Shown in pieces: positions 48,163 to 61,353 of a DNA stretch of 64,000 nt. Position numbers and translations under genes: made by a program. The stretch is from Melastoma dodecandrum (Eukaryota; Streptophyta; Magnoliopsida; Myrtales; Melastomataceae). The notes below the pieces were generated by a model, which was not told where the DNA came from, ran no database searches, and saw only the letters and a list, made by a program, of their open reading frames with translations. The stretch covers positions 1 through 64,000 of the forward strand of contig JARUPY010000237.1 in assembly GCA_029817715.1 (NCBI GenBank), read 5' to 3'. Numbering within the stretch: position 1 is the stretch's first letter; every line of letters starts with the position of its first letter.

Positions 48163-50686
48163 GAGGAACCCCGCACACAAGTTACGCAAACTTGTGCATC
48201 CCGCATGCTCCGAACTTTCGTGCTTCCTAACATGCATTTTTCGAAGCCAAAACGATCGCCAAATTATCCCAAACTATTCAAAACAAGAGTTATTCATGGT
48301 TCATTTCGTTGGAATTAGATCATGTTCACAATGAGGAACCCAGCACACAAGTTACGCAAACTTGTACATCCCGCATGCTCCGAAATTTCGTGCTTCCGAA
48401 CTTGCATTTTTGGAAGGCAAAACGATCCCCAAATGTTTCGCAAACTATTCAAAACAAGAGTTATTCATGGTCCGTTTCGTTCGAATTAGTTCCTGTGCAC
48501 AATGAGGAACCCCGCACACAAGTTACGCAAACTTGTGCATCCCGCATGCTCCGAACTTTCGTGCTTCCTAACATGCATTTTTCGAAGCCAAAACGATCGC
48601 CAAATTATCCCAAACTATTCAAAACAAGAGTTATTCATGGTTCATTTCGTTGGAATTAGATCATGTTCACAATGAGGAACCCAGCACACAAGTTACGCAA
48701 ACTTGTGCATCCCGCATGCTCCGAAATTTCGTGCTTCCGAACTTGCATTTTTGGAAGGCAAAACGATCCCCAAATGTTTCGCAAACTATTCAAAACAAGA
48801 GTTATTCATGGTCCGTTTCGTTCGAATTAGTTCCTGTGCACAATGAGGAACCCCGCACACAAGTTAGGCAAACTTGTGTATCCCACATGCTCCGAACTTT
48901 CGTGCTTCCTAACATGCATTTTTCGAAGCCAAAACGATCGCCAAATTATCCCAAACTCTTCAAAACAAGAGTTATTCATGGTCCATTTCGTTGGAATTAG
49001 TTCATGTGCACAATGTGGATCCCCACTTGTGCGTCCCGCATGCTCCGAACTTTCGTGCTTCCGAAGTTCCATTTTTCGAAGCCAAAACGATCCCCAAATG
49101 TTTCCCAAACTATTCAAAACAAGAGTTATTAATGGTCCGTTTCGTTCGAATTAGTTCCTGTGCACAATGAGGAACCCCGCACACAAGTTACGCAAACTTG
49201 TGCATCCCGCATGCTCCGAGCTTTCGTGCTTCCGAACATGCATTTTTTGAAGGCAAAACGATCCCCAAATGTTTCCCAAACTATTCAAAACAAGAGTTAT
49301 TCATGGCCCGTTTCGTTCGAATTAGTTCCTGTGCACAATGAGGAACCCCGCACACAAGTTACGCAAACTTGTGCATCCCGCATGCTCCGAACTTTCGTGG
49401 TTCCTAACATGCATTTTTTGAAGCCAAAACGATCGCCAAATTATCCCAAACTATTCAAAACAAGAGTTATTCATGGTCCATTTCGTTGGAATTAGATCAT
49501 GTGCACAATGAGTAACCCAGCACACAAGTTACGCAAACTTGTGCATCCCGCATGCTCCGAAATTTCGTGCTTCCGAACTTGCATTTTTGGAAGGGAAAAC
49601 GATCTTCAAATGTTTCCGAAACTATTCAAAACAAGAGTTATTCATGGTCCGTTTCGTTGGAATTAGTTCCTGTGCACAATGAGGAACCCCGCACACAAGT
49701 TACGCAAACTTGTGCATCCCGCATGCTCCGAACTTTCGTGCTTCCTAACATGCATTTTTCGAAGCCAAAACGATCGCCAAATCATCCCAAACTATTCAAA
49801 ACAAGAGTTATTCATGGTCCATTTCGTATGAATTAGATCATGTTCACAATGAGGAACCCTGCACACAAGTTACGCAAACTTGTGCATCCCGCATGCTCCG
49901 AACTTTCGTGCTTCCTAACATGCATTTTTCGAAGCGAAAACGATCGCCAAATTATCCCAAACTATTCAAAACAAGAGTTATTCATGGTCCGTTTCGTTCG
50001 AATTAGTTCCTGTGCACAATGAGGAACCCCGCACACAAGTTACGCAAACTTGTGCATCCCGCATGCTCCGAACTTTCGTGCTTCCTAACATGCATTTTTC
50101 GAAGCGAAAACGATCGCCAAATTATCCCAAACTTTTCAAAACAAGAGTTATTCATGGTCCATTTCGTTGGAATTAGTTCATGTGCACAATGTGGAACCCC
50201 ACTTGTGCGTCCCGCATGCTCCGAACTTTCGTGCTTCCGAAGTTCCATTTTTCGAAGCCAAAAGGATCCCCAAATGTTTCCCAAACTATTCAAAACAAGA
50301 GTTATTAATGGTCCGTTTCGTTCGAATTAGTTCCTGTGCACAATGAGGAACCCCGCACACAAGTTACGCAAACTTGTGCATCCCGCATGCTCCGAACTTT
50401 CGTGCTTCCGAACATACATTTTTCGAAGCCAAAACGATCCCCAAATGTTTCCCAAACTATTCAAAACAAGAGTTATTCATGGTCCATTTCGTTGGAATTA
50501 GATCATGTGCACAATGAGGAACCCAGCACACAAGTTACGCAAACTTGTGCATCCCGCATGCTCCGAAATTTCGTGCTTCCGAACTTGCACTTTTGGAAGG
50601 GAAAACGATCCCCAAATGTTTCCCAAACTATTCAAAACAAGAGTTATTCATGGTCCGTTTCGTTAGAATTAGTTCCTGTGCACAAT
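48163..50686 (+). repeat. 15-monomer tandem HOR, copy 1 (2524 bp)
   Basis: Matches 50687-53208 at an offset of 2522-2524 bp. Shared variants: CTTGTGTATCCCACATG (48845, 51368); GTGGATCCCCACTTGTGCG (49015, 51538); GAGCTTTCGTG with TTTTTTGAAGG (49169, 51692); GATCTTCAAATGTTTCCGAAAC (49510, 52033); CCAAATCATCC with TCGTATGAATTAG (49681, 52204); and GGAACCCTGCAC (49851, 52373). It contains both dimer and non-dimer monomers. Confidence 0.9.
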
Positions 50687-53208
50687 GAGGAACCCCGCAC
50701 ACAAGTTACGCAAACTTGTGCATCCCGCATGCTCCGAACTTTCGTGCTTCCTAACATGCATTTTTCGAAGCCAAAACGATCGCCAAATTATCCCAAACTA
50801 TTCAAAACAAGAGTTATTCATGGTTCATTTCGTTGGAATTAGATCATGTTCACAATGAGGAACCCAGCACACAAGTTACGCAAACTTGTGCATCCCGCAT
50901 GCTCCGAAATTTCGTGCTTCCGAACTTGCATTTTTGGAAGGCAAAACGATCCCCAAATGTTTCGCAAACTATTCAAAACAAGAGTTATTCATGGTCCGTT
51001 TCGTTAGAATTAGTTCCTGTGCACAATGAGGAACCCCGCACACAAGTTACGCAAACTTGTGCATCCCGCATGCTCCGAACTTTCGTGCTTCCTAACATGC
51101 ATTTTTCGAAGCCAAAACGATCGCCAAATTATCCCAAACTATTCAAAACAAGAGTTATTCATGGTTCATTTCGTTGGAATTAGATCATGTTCACAATGAG
51201 GAACCCAGCACACAAGTTACGCAAACTTGTGCATCCCGCATGCTCCGAAATTTCGTGCTTCCGAACTTGCATTTTTGGAAGGCAAAACGATCCCCAAATG
51301 TTTCGCAAACTATTCAAAACAAGAGTTATTCATGGTCCGTTTCGTTCGAATTAGTTCCAGGCACAATGAGGAACCCCGCACACAAGTTACGCACACTTGT
51401 GTATCCCACATGCTCCGAACTTTCGTGCTTCCTAACATGCATTTTTCGAAGCCAAAACGATCGCCAAATTATCCCAAACTCTTCAAAACAAGAGTTATTC
51501 ATGGTCCATTTCGTTGGAATTAGTTCATGTGCACAATGTGGATCCCCACTTGTGCGTCCCGCATGCTCCGAACTTTCGTGCTTCCGAAGTTCCATTTTTC
51601 GAAGCCAAAACGATCCCCAAATGTTTGCCAAACTATTCAAAACAAGAGTTATTAATGGTCCGTTTCGTTCGAATTAGTTCCTGTGCACAATGAGGAACCC
51701 CGCACACAAGTTACGCAAACTTGTGCATCCCGCATGCTCCGAGCTTTCGTGGTTCCGAACTTGCATTTTTTGAAGGCAAAACGATCCCCAAATGTTTCCC
51801 AAACTATTCAAAACAAGAGTTATTCATGGCCCGTTTCGTTCGAATTAGTTCCTGTGCACAATGAGGAACCCCGCACACAAGTTACGCAAACTTGTGCATC
51901 CCGCATGCTCCGAACTTTCGTGCTTCCTAACATGCATTTTTCGAAGCCAAAACGATCGCCAAATTATCCGAAACTATTCAAAACAAGAGTTATTAATGGT
52001 CCGTTTCGTTCGAATTAGTTCCTGTGCACAATGAGGAACCCCGCACACAAGTTACGCAAACTTGTGCATCCCGCATGCTCCGAAATTTCGTGCTTCCGAA
52101 CTTGCACTTTTGGAAGGGAAAACGATCTTCAAATGTTTCCGAAACTATTCAAAACAAGAGTTATTCATGGTCCGTTTCGTTGGAATTAGTTCCTGTGCAC
52201 AATGAGGAACCCCGCACACAAGTTACGCAAACTTGTGCATCCCGCATGTTCCGAACTTTCGTGCTTCCTAACATGCATTTTTCGAAGCCAAACGATCGCC
52301 AAATCATCCCAAACTATTCAAAACAAGAGTTATTCATGGTCCATTTCGTATGAATTAGATCATGTTCACAATGAGGAACCCTGCACACAAGTTACGCAAA
52401 CTTGTGCATCCCGCATGCTCCGAACTGTCGTGCTTCCGAACATACATTTTTCGAAGCCAAAACGATCCCCAAATGTTTCCCAAACTATTCAAAACAAGAG
52501 TTATTCATGGTCCGTTTCGTTCGAATTAGTTCCTGTGCACAATGAGGAACCCCGCACACAAGTTACGCAAACTTGTGCATCCCGCATGCTCCGAACTTTC
52601 GTGCTTCCTAACATGCATTTTTCGAAGCCAAAACGATCGCCAAATTATCCCAAACTTTTCAAAACAAGAGTTATTCATGGTCCATTTCGTTGGAATTAGT
52701 TCCTGTGCACAATGTGGAACCCCACTTCTGCGTCCCGCATGCTCCGAACTTTCGTGCTTCCGAAGTTCCATTTTTCGAAGCCAAAACGATCCCCAAATGT
52801 TTCCCAAACTATTCAAAACAAGAGTTATTAATGGTCCGTTTCGTTCGAATTAGTTCCTGTGCACAATGAGGAACCCCGCACACAAGTTACGCAAACTTGT
52901 GCATCCCGCATGCTCCGAACTGTCGTGCTTCCGAACATACATTTTTCGAAGCCAAAACGATCCCCAAATGTTTCCCAAACTATTCAAAACAAGAGTTATT
53001 CATGGTCCATTTCGTTGGAATTAGATCATGTGCACAATGAGGAACCCAGCACACAAGTTACGCAAATTTGTGCATCCTGCATGCTCCGAACTTTCGTGCT
53101 TCCGAACTTGCACTTTTTGAAGCCAATACGATCCCCAATGTTTCCCAAACTATTCAAAACAAGAGTTATTCATGGTCCGTTTCGTTGGAATTAGATCACG
53201 TGCACAAC
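50687..53208 (+). repeat. 15-monomer tandem HOR, copy 2 (2522 bp)
   Basis: Directly follows copy 1. Differences include AGTTCCAGGCAC (one base lost) at 51354-51365, GCCAAACG (one base lost) near 52287, and GAACTGTCG with CGAACATAC in the monomer at 52373, where copy 1 (49851) has CTAACATGC. The last points to replacement of part of one monomer by another subfamily. Confidence 0.9.
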
Positions 53209-53549
53209 GAGGAACCCAGCACACAAGTTACGCAAACTTCTACATCCCGCATGCTCCGAACCATCGTGCTTCCGAACTTTCATTTTTCGAAGGCAAAACG
53301 ATCCCCAAATGATTCCCAAACTATTCAAAGGAAGAGTTATTCATGGTCCGTTTCGTTCGAATTAGATCCTGTGCACAATGAGGAACCCAGCACACAAGTT
53401 ACGCAAATTTGTGCATCCTGCATGCTCCGAACTTTCGTGCTTCCGAACTTGCACTTTTTGAAGCCAATACGATCCCCAATGTTTCCCAAACTATTCAAAA
53501 CAAAAGTTTTTCATGGTCCGTTTCGTTCGAATTAGTTCCTGTGCACAAT

Positions 53550-54572
53550 GAGGAACCCCGCACACAAGTTACGCAAACTTGTGCATCCCGCATGCTACGA
53601 ACTTTCGTGCTCCTGAACTTACATTTTTCGAAGGCAAAACGATCCCCTAATGTTTCCCAAACAATTCAAAACAAGAGTTATTTATGGTCCATTTCATTCG
53701 AATTAGTTCCTGTGCACAATGAGGAACCCCGCACACAAGTTACGCAAACTTGTGCATCCCGCATGCTCCGAACTGTCGTGCTTCCGAACATACATTTTTC
53801 AAAGCCAAAACGATCCCCAAATGTTTCCCAAACTATTCAAAACAAGAGTTATTCGTGGTCCGTTTCGTTGGAATTAGATCATGTGCACAACGAGGAACCT
53901 AGCACACAAGTTACGCAAACTTGTGCATCCCGCATGCTCTGAACTGTCGTGCTTCCGAACTAGCATTTTTCGAAGCCAAAACGATCCCCAAATGTTTCCC
54001 AAACTATTCAAAAGAAGAGTTATTCATGGTCCGTTTCGTTCGAATTAGTTCCCGTGCACAATGAGGAACCCCGCACACAAGTTACGGAAATTTGTGCATC
54101 CCGCATTCTCCGAACTTTCGTGCTTCCGAACTTGCACTTTTTGAAGCCAATACGATCCCCAATGTTTCCCAAACTATTCAAAACAAAAGTTTTTCATGGT
54201 CCGTTTCGTTCGAATTAGTTCCTGTGCACAATGAGGAACCCCGCACACAAGTTACGCAAACTTGTGCATCCCGCATGCTCCGAACCTTCGTGCTTCCGAA
54301 CTTGCATTTTTCGAAGGCAAAACGATCCCCAAATGTTTCCCAAACTATTCAAAACAAGAGTTATTCATGGTCCGTTTCGTTCGAATTAGTTCCTGTGCAC
54401 AATGAGGAACCCCGCACACAAGTTACGCAAACTTGTGCATCCCGCATGCTCCGAACTTTCGTGCTTCCTAACATGCATTTTTCGAAGCCAAAACGATCGC
54501 CAAATTATCCAAACTATTCAAAACAAGAGTTATTCATGGTCCGTTTCGTTCGAATTAGTTCCTGTGCACAAT
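53550..54572 (+). repeat. 6-monomer segment, copy 1 of a 5.94-kb-spaced duplication
   Basis: All six monomer starts (53550, 53721, 53892, 54063, 54233, 54404) recur exactly 5944 bp downstream. Shared variants: GCTACGAAC with CTCCTGAACTTAC and CCCTAATG; CATTTTTCAAAGCC; CTAGCATTTTTCG; the CAATACG monomer with AAAAGTTTTTC; and GAACCTTCG. The last monomer is 169 bp here (AAATTATCCAAAC) and 170 bp in the other copy. Confidence 0.88.
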
Positions 54573-56280
54573 GAGGAACCCCGCACACAAGTTACGCAAA
54601 TTTGTGCATCCCGCATGCTCCGAACTTTCGTGCTTCCGAACTTGCATTTTTCGAAGCCAAAACGATCCCCAAATGTTTCCTAAACTATTCAACACAAAAG
54701 TTTTTCATGGTCCGTTTCGTTCGAATTAGTTCTTGTGCACAATGAGGAACCCCGCACATAAGTTACGCAAACCTGTGCATCCCGCAAGCCCCGAACTTTC
54801 GAGCTTCCGAACTTCCATTTTTCAAACCCAAAACGATCCCCAAATGTTTCCCAAACTATTCAAAACAGGAGTTATTCATGGTCCGTTTCGTTGGAATTAG
54901 TTCCTGTGCACAAGGAGGAACCCCGCACACAAGTTACGCAAACTTGCGCATCCCGCATGCTCCGAAATTTCGTGCTTCCGAACTTGCATTTTTCGAATCC
55001 AAAACGATCCACAAATGTTTCCCAAACTATTCAAAACAAGGGTTATTCATGGTCCGTTTCGTTCGAATTAGTTCCTGTGCACAATGAGGAACCCCGCACA
55101 CAAGTTACGCAAACCTGTGCATCCCGCATGGTCCGAACTTTCGTGCTTCCGAACATGCTTTTTTCGAAGCCAAAACGATCTCCAAATGTTTTCCAAACTA
55201 TTCAAACCAAGTGTTATTCATGCTCCGTTTCGTTCGAATTAGTTCCTGTGCACAATGAGGAACCTCGCACACAACTTACGCAAATTTGTGCATCCCACAT
55301 GCTCCGAACTTTCGTGCTTCCGAACATACATTTTTCGATGCCAAAACGATCCCCAAATGTTTCCCAAACTATTTAAAACAAGAGTTATTCATGGTCCGTT
55401 TCGTTGGAATTAGTTCCCGTGCACAATGAGGAGCCAAGCACACAAGTTACGCAAACATGTGCATCCCACATGCTCCGAACATTCGTGATTCCGAACTTGC
55501 ATTTTTCGAAGGCAAAACGATCCCCAAATGTTTCCCAAACTATTTAAAAGAAGAGTTATTCAAGGTCCGTTTCGTTGGAATTAGTTCCCGTGCACAAGGA
55601 GGAACCCCGCACACAAGTTACGCAAACTTGTGCATCTCGCATGCTCCGAACTTTCGTGCTTCCGAACTTCCATTTTTCGAAGCCAAAACGATCCCCAAAT
55701 GTTTCCCAAACTATTCAAAACAAGAGTAATTCATGGTCCGTTTCGTTGATATTAGTTCCTGTGCACAATGAGGAACCGCGCACACAACTTACGCAAATTT
55801 GTGCATCCCACTTGCTCCGAACTTTCGTGCTTCCGAACATACATTTTTCAAAGCCAAAATGATCCCCAAATGTTTCCCAAACTATTCAAAACAAGAGTTA
55901 TTCATGGTCCGTTTCGTTCGAATTAGATCATGTGCACAATGAGGAACCCAGCACACAAGTTACGCAAACTTCTGCATCCCGCATGCTCCGAAATTTCGTG
56001 CTTCCGAACTTGCATTTTTGGAAGGCAAAACGATCCCCAAATGTTTCCCAAACTATTCAAAACAAGAGTTATTCATGGTCCGTTTCGTTCGAATTAGTTC
56101 CTGTGCACAATGAGGAACCCCGCACACAAGTTACGCAAACTTGTGCATCCCGCATGCTCCGAACTTTGTGCTTCCTAACATGCATTTTTCGAAGCCAAAA
56201 CGATCGCCAAATTATCCCAAACTTTTCAAAACAAGAGTTATTCATGGTCCATTTCGTTGGAATTAGTTCCTGTGCACAAT

Positions 56281-57117
56281 GTGGAACCCCACTTCTGCGT
56301 CCCGCATGCTCCGAACTTTCGTGCTTCCGAAGTTCCATTTTTCGAAGCCAAAACGATCCCCAAATGTTTCCCAAACTATTCAAAACAAGAGTTATTAATG
56401 GTCCGTTTCGTTCGAATTAGTTCCTGTGCACAATGAGGAACCCCGCACACAAGTTACGCAAACTTGTGCATCCCGCATGCTCCGAACTGTCGTGCTTCCG
56501 AACATACATTTTTCGAAGCCAAAACGATCCCCAAATGTTTCCCAAACTATTCAAAACAAGAGTTATTCATGGTCCATTTCGTTGGAATTAGATCATGTGC
56601 ACAATGAGGAACCCAGCACACAAGTTACGCAAACTTGTGCATCCCGCATGCTCCGAACTTTCGTGCTTCCGAACTTGCATTTTTGGAAGGCAAAACGATC
56701 CCCAAATGTTTCCCTAACTATTCAAAACAAGAGTTATTCATGGTCCGTTTCGTTGGAATTAGATCATGTGCACAATGAGGAACCCAGCACACAAGTTACG
56801 CAAACTTCTGCATCCCGCATGCTCCGAACCTTCGTGCTTCTGAACTAGCATTTTTCGAAGGCAAAACGATCCCCAAATGTTTCCCAAACTATTCAAAAGA
56901 AGAGTTATTCATGATCCGTTTCGTTCGAATTAGTTCCCGTGCACAATGAGGAACCCCGCACACAAGTTACGCAAATTTGTGCATCCCGCATGCTCCGAAC
57001 TTTCGTGCTTCCGAACTTGCACTTTTTGAAGCCAATACGATCCCCAATGTTTCCCAAACTATTCAAAACAAAAGTTTTTCATGGTCCGTTTCGTTCGAAT
57101 TAGTTCCTGTGCACAAT
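56281..57117 (+). repeat. 5-monomer segment, copy 1 of a 5.07-kb-spaced duplication
   Basis: Starts 56281 (154 bp), 56435, 56606, 56777 and 56948 match 61354, 61508, 61679, 61850 and 62021 at exactly 5073 bp. Shared variants: GTGGAACCCCACTT; GAACTGTCG with an AACATMC segment; TTTCCCTAAC; CTTCTGC with CTAGCATTTTTCG; and the CAATACG monomer. Confidence 0.87.
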
Positions 57118-59493
57118 GAGGAACCCCGCACACAAGTTACGCAAACTTGTGCATCCCGCATGCTCCGAACCTTCGTGCTTCCGAACTTGCATTTTTCGAA
57201 GGCAAAACGATCCCCAAATGTTTCCCAAACTATTCAAAACAAGAGTTATTCATGGTCCGTTTCGTTCGAATTAGTTCCTGTGCACAATGAGGAACCCCGC
57301 ACACAAGTTACGCAAATTTGTGCATCCCGCATGCTCCGAACTTTCGTGCTTCCGAACTTGCATTTTTCGAGGCCAAAACGATCCCCAAATGTTTCCTAAA
57401 CTATTCAACACAAAAGTTTTTCATGGTCCGTATCGTTCGAATTAGTTCTTGTGCACAATGAGGAACCCCGCACACAGGTTACGCAAACCTGTGCAACCCG
57501 CAAGCCCCGAACTTTCGAGCTTCCGAACTTCCATTTTTCGTACCCAAAACGATCCCCAAATGTTTCATAAACGATTCAAAATAGGAGTTATTCATGGTCC
57601 GTTTCGTTGGAATTAGTTCCTGTGCACAAGGAGGAACCCCGCACACAAGTTACGCAAACTTGTGCATCCCGCATGCTCCGAAATTTCGTGCTTCCGAACT
57701 TGCATTTTTCGAATCCAAAACGATCCACAAATGTTTCCCAAACTATTCAAAACAAGGGTTATTCATGGTCCGTTTCGTTCGAATTAGTTCCTGTGCAGAA
57801 TTAGGAACCCCGCACACAACTTACGCAAACTTGTGCATCCTTCAAGCTACGAACTTTCGAGCTTCCGAACTTCCATTTTTCGAAGCCAAAACGATCCCCA
57901 AATATTTCCCAAACTATTCAAAACAGGAGTTATTCATGGTCCGTTTCGTTGGAATTAGTTCATGAGCACAGGTAGAAACCCCGCACACAAGTTTGGCAAA
58001 TTTGTGCATCCCACATGCTCCGAACTTTCGTGCTTCCGAACTTACATTTTTCGATGCCAAAACGATCCCCAAATGTTTCCCAAACTATTTAAAACAAGAG
58101 TTATTCATGGTCCGTTTCGTTGGAATTAGTTCCCGTGCACAATGAGGAGCCAAGCACACAAGTTACGCAAACATGTGCATCCCACATGCTCCGAACATTC
58201 GTGATTCCGAACTTGCATTTTTCGAAGGCAAAACGATCCCCAAATGTTTCTCAAACTATTCAAAACAAGAGTTATTAATGGTCCGTTTCGTTCGAATTAG
58301 TTCCTGTGCACAATTAGGAACCCCGCACACAAGTTACGCAAACTTGTGCATCCTGCAAGCTACGAACTTTCGAGCTTCCGAACTTCCATTTTTCGAAGCC
58401 AAAACGATCCCCAAATGTTTCCCAAACTATTCAAAACAAGAGTAATTCATGGTCCGTTTCGTTGATATTAGTTCATGAGCACAGGGAGGAACCCCGCACA
58501 CAAGTACCGCAAACTTGTGCATCTTGCATGCTACGAACTTTCGTGCTTCCGAATTGGCATTTTTCGAAGCCAAAACGATCCCCAAATGTTTCCCAAACTA
58601 TTCAAAACAAGAGTTATTCATGGTCCGTTTCGTTGATATTAGTTCCTGTGCACAATGAGGAACCGCGCACACAACTTACGCAAATTTGTGCATCCCACTT
58701 GCTCCGAACTTTCGTGCTTCCGAACATACATTTTTCAAAGCCAAAATGATCCCCAAATGTTTCCCAAACTATTCAAAACAAGAGTTATTCATGGTCCGTT
58801 TCGTTCGAATTAGTTCCTGTGCACAATGAGGAACCCAGCACACAAGTTACGCAAACTTCTGCATCCCGCATGCTCCGAAATTTCGTGCTTCCGAACTTGC
58901 ATTTTTGGAAGGCAAAACGATCCCCAAATGTTTCCCAAACTATTCAAAACAAGAGTTATTCATGGTCCGTTTCGTTCGAATTAGTTCCTGTGCACAATGA
59001 GGAACCCCGCACACAAGTTACGCAAACTTGTGCATCCCGCATGCTCCGAACTTTCGTGCTTCCTAACATGCATTTTTCGAAGCGAAAACGATCGCCAAAT
59101 TATCCCAAACTTTTCAAAACAAGAGTTATTCATGGTCCATTTCGTTGGAATTAGTTCATGTGCACAATGTGGAACCCCACTTGTGCGTCCCGCATGCTCC
59201 GAACTTTCGTGCTTCCGAAGTTCCATTTTTCGAAGCCAAAACGATCCCCAAATGTTTCCCAAACTATTCAAAACAAGAGTTATTCATGGTCCGTTTCGTT
59301 GGAATTAGATCATGTGCACAATGAGGAACCCAGCACACAAGTTACGCAAACTTGTGCATCCCGCATGCTCCGAGCTTTCGTGCTTCCAAACTTGCATTTT
59401 TCGAAGCCAAAACGATCCCCAAATGTTGCCCAAACTATTCAAAAGAAGAGTTATTAATGGTCCGTTTCGTTCGAATTAGTTCCTGTGCACAAT

Positions 59494-60517
59494 GAGGAAC
59501 CCCGCACACAAGTTACGCAAACTTGTGCATCCCGCATGCTACGAACTTTCGTGCTCCTGAACTTACATTTTTCGAAGGCAAAACGATCCCCTAATGTTTC
59601 CCAAACAATTCAAAACAAGAGTTATTTATGGTCCATTTCATTCGAATTAGTTCCTGTGCACAATGAGGAACCCCGCACACAAGTTACGCAAACTTGTGCA
59701 TCCCGCATGCTCCGAACTGTCGTGCTTCCGAACATTCATTTTTCAAAGCCAAAACGATCCCCAAATGTTTCCCAAACTATTCAAAACAAGAGTTATTCGT
59801 GGTCCGTTTCGTTGGAATTAGATCATGTGCACAATGAGGAACCCAGCACACAAGTTACGCAAACTTCTGCATCCCGCATGCTCTGAACCTTCGTGCTTCC
59901 GAACTAGCATTTTTCGAAGGCAAAACGATCCCCAAATGTTTCCCAAACTATTCAAAAGAAGAGTTATTCATGGTCCGTTTCGTTCGAATTAGTTCCCGTG
60001 CACAATGAGGAACCCCGCACACAAGTTACGCAAATTTGTGCATCCCGCATGCTCCGAACTTTCGTGCTTCCGAACTTGCAGTTTTTGAAGCCAATACGAT
60101 CCCCAATGTTTCCCAAACTATTCAAAACAAAAGTTTTTCATGGTCCGTTTCGTTCGAATTAGTTCCTGTGCACAATGAGGAACCCCGCACACAAGTTACG
60201 CAAACTTGTGCATCCCGCATGCTCCGAACCTTCGTGCTTCCGAACTTGCATTTTTCGAAGGCAAAACGATCCCCAAATGTTTCCCAAACTATTCAAAACA
60301 AGAGTTATTCATGGTCCGTTTCGTTCGAATTAGTTCCTGTGCACAATGAGGAACCCCGCACACAAGTTACGCAAACTTGTGCATCCCGCATGCTCCGAAC
60401 TTTCGTGCTTCCTAACATGCATTTTTCGAAGCCAAAACGATCGCCAAATTATCCCAAACTTTTCAAAACAAGAGTTATTCATGGTCCCTTTCGTTGGAAT
60501 TAGTTCCTGTGCGCAAT
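59494..60517 (+). repeat. 6-monomer segment, copy 2 of a 5.94-kb-spaced duplication
   Basis: Counterpart of 53550-54572. After it the two regions differ: a 154-bp monomer follows here (60518), while a full-length GCAAATTTG monomer follows the first copy (54573), which fixes the right breakpoint. Confidence 0.86.
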
Positions 60518-61353
60518 GTGGAACCCCACTTGTGCATCCCGCATGCTCCGAACTTTCGTGCTTCCGAAGTTCCATTTTTCGAAGCCAAAAGGATCCCCAA
60601 ATGTTTCCCAAACTATTCAAAACAAGAGTTATTAATGGTCCGTTTCGTTCGAATTAGTTCCTGTGCACAATGAGGAACCCCGCACACAAGTTACGCAAAC
60701 TTGTGCATCCCGCATGCTCCGAACTTTCGTGCTTCCGAAGTTCCATTTTTCGAAGCCAAAAGGATCCCCAAATGTTTCCCAAACTATTCAAAACAAGAGT
60801 TATTAATGGTTCATTTCGTTGGAATTAGATCATGTTCACAATGAGGAACCCCGCACACAAGTTACGCAAACTTTTGCATCCCGCATGCTCCGAACTTTCG
60901 TGCTTCCGAACTTGCATTTTTGGAAGGCAAAACGATCCCCAAATGTTTCCCTAACTATTCCAAACAAGAGTTATTCATGGTCCGTTTCGTTGGAATTAGA
61001 TCATGTGCACAATGAGGAACCCAGCACACAAGTTACGCAAACTTCTACATCCCGCATGCTCCGAACCCTCGTGCTTCCGAACTTGCATTTTTCGAAGGCA
61101 AAACGATCCCCAAATGTTTCCCAAACTATTCAAAGGAAGAGTTATTCATGGTCCGTTTCGTTCGAATTAGTTCCCGTGCACACTGAGGAACCCCGCCCAC
61201 AAGTTACGCAAACTTGTGCATCCCGCATGCTCCGAACTATCGTGCTTCCTAACATGCATTTTTCGAAGCCAAAACGATCGCCAAATTATCCAAACTTTTC
61301 AAAACAAGAGTTATTCATGGTCCCTTTCGTTGGAATTAGTTCCTGTGCACAAT

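Larger units (their letters stand above)
46627..53208 (+). repeat. Block C: dimeric HOR domain
   Basis: Two types alternate. Type X (171 bp) has GAAATTTCGTGC and GCATTTTTGGAAGG or GCACTTTTGGAAGG. Type Y (170 bp) has CTAACATGC, GATCGCC and AAATTATCCCAAAC, and often ends in AGATCATGTTCACAATG. X-Y dimers of 341 bp start at 47140, 47481, 47822, 48333, 48674, 50516, 50857 and 51198, with an unpaired Y at 48163. Truncated monomers of the 154-bp class start at 49015, 50191, 51538 and 52714 and read GTGGATCCCC or GTGGAACCCC followed by ACTTSTGCGTCC. Confidence 0.88.
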
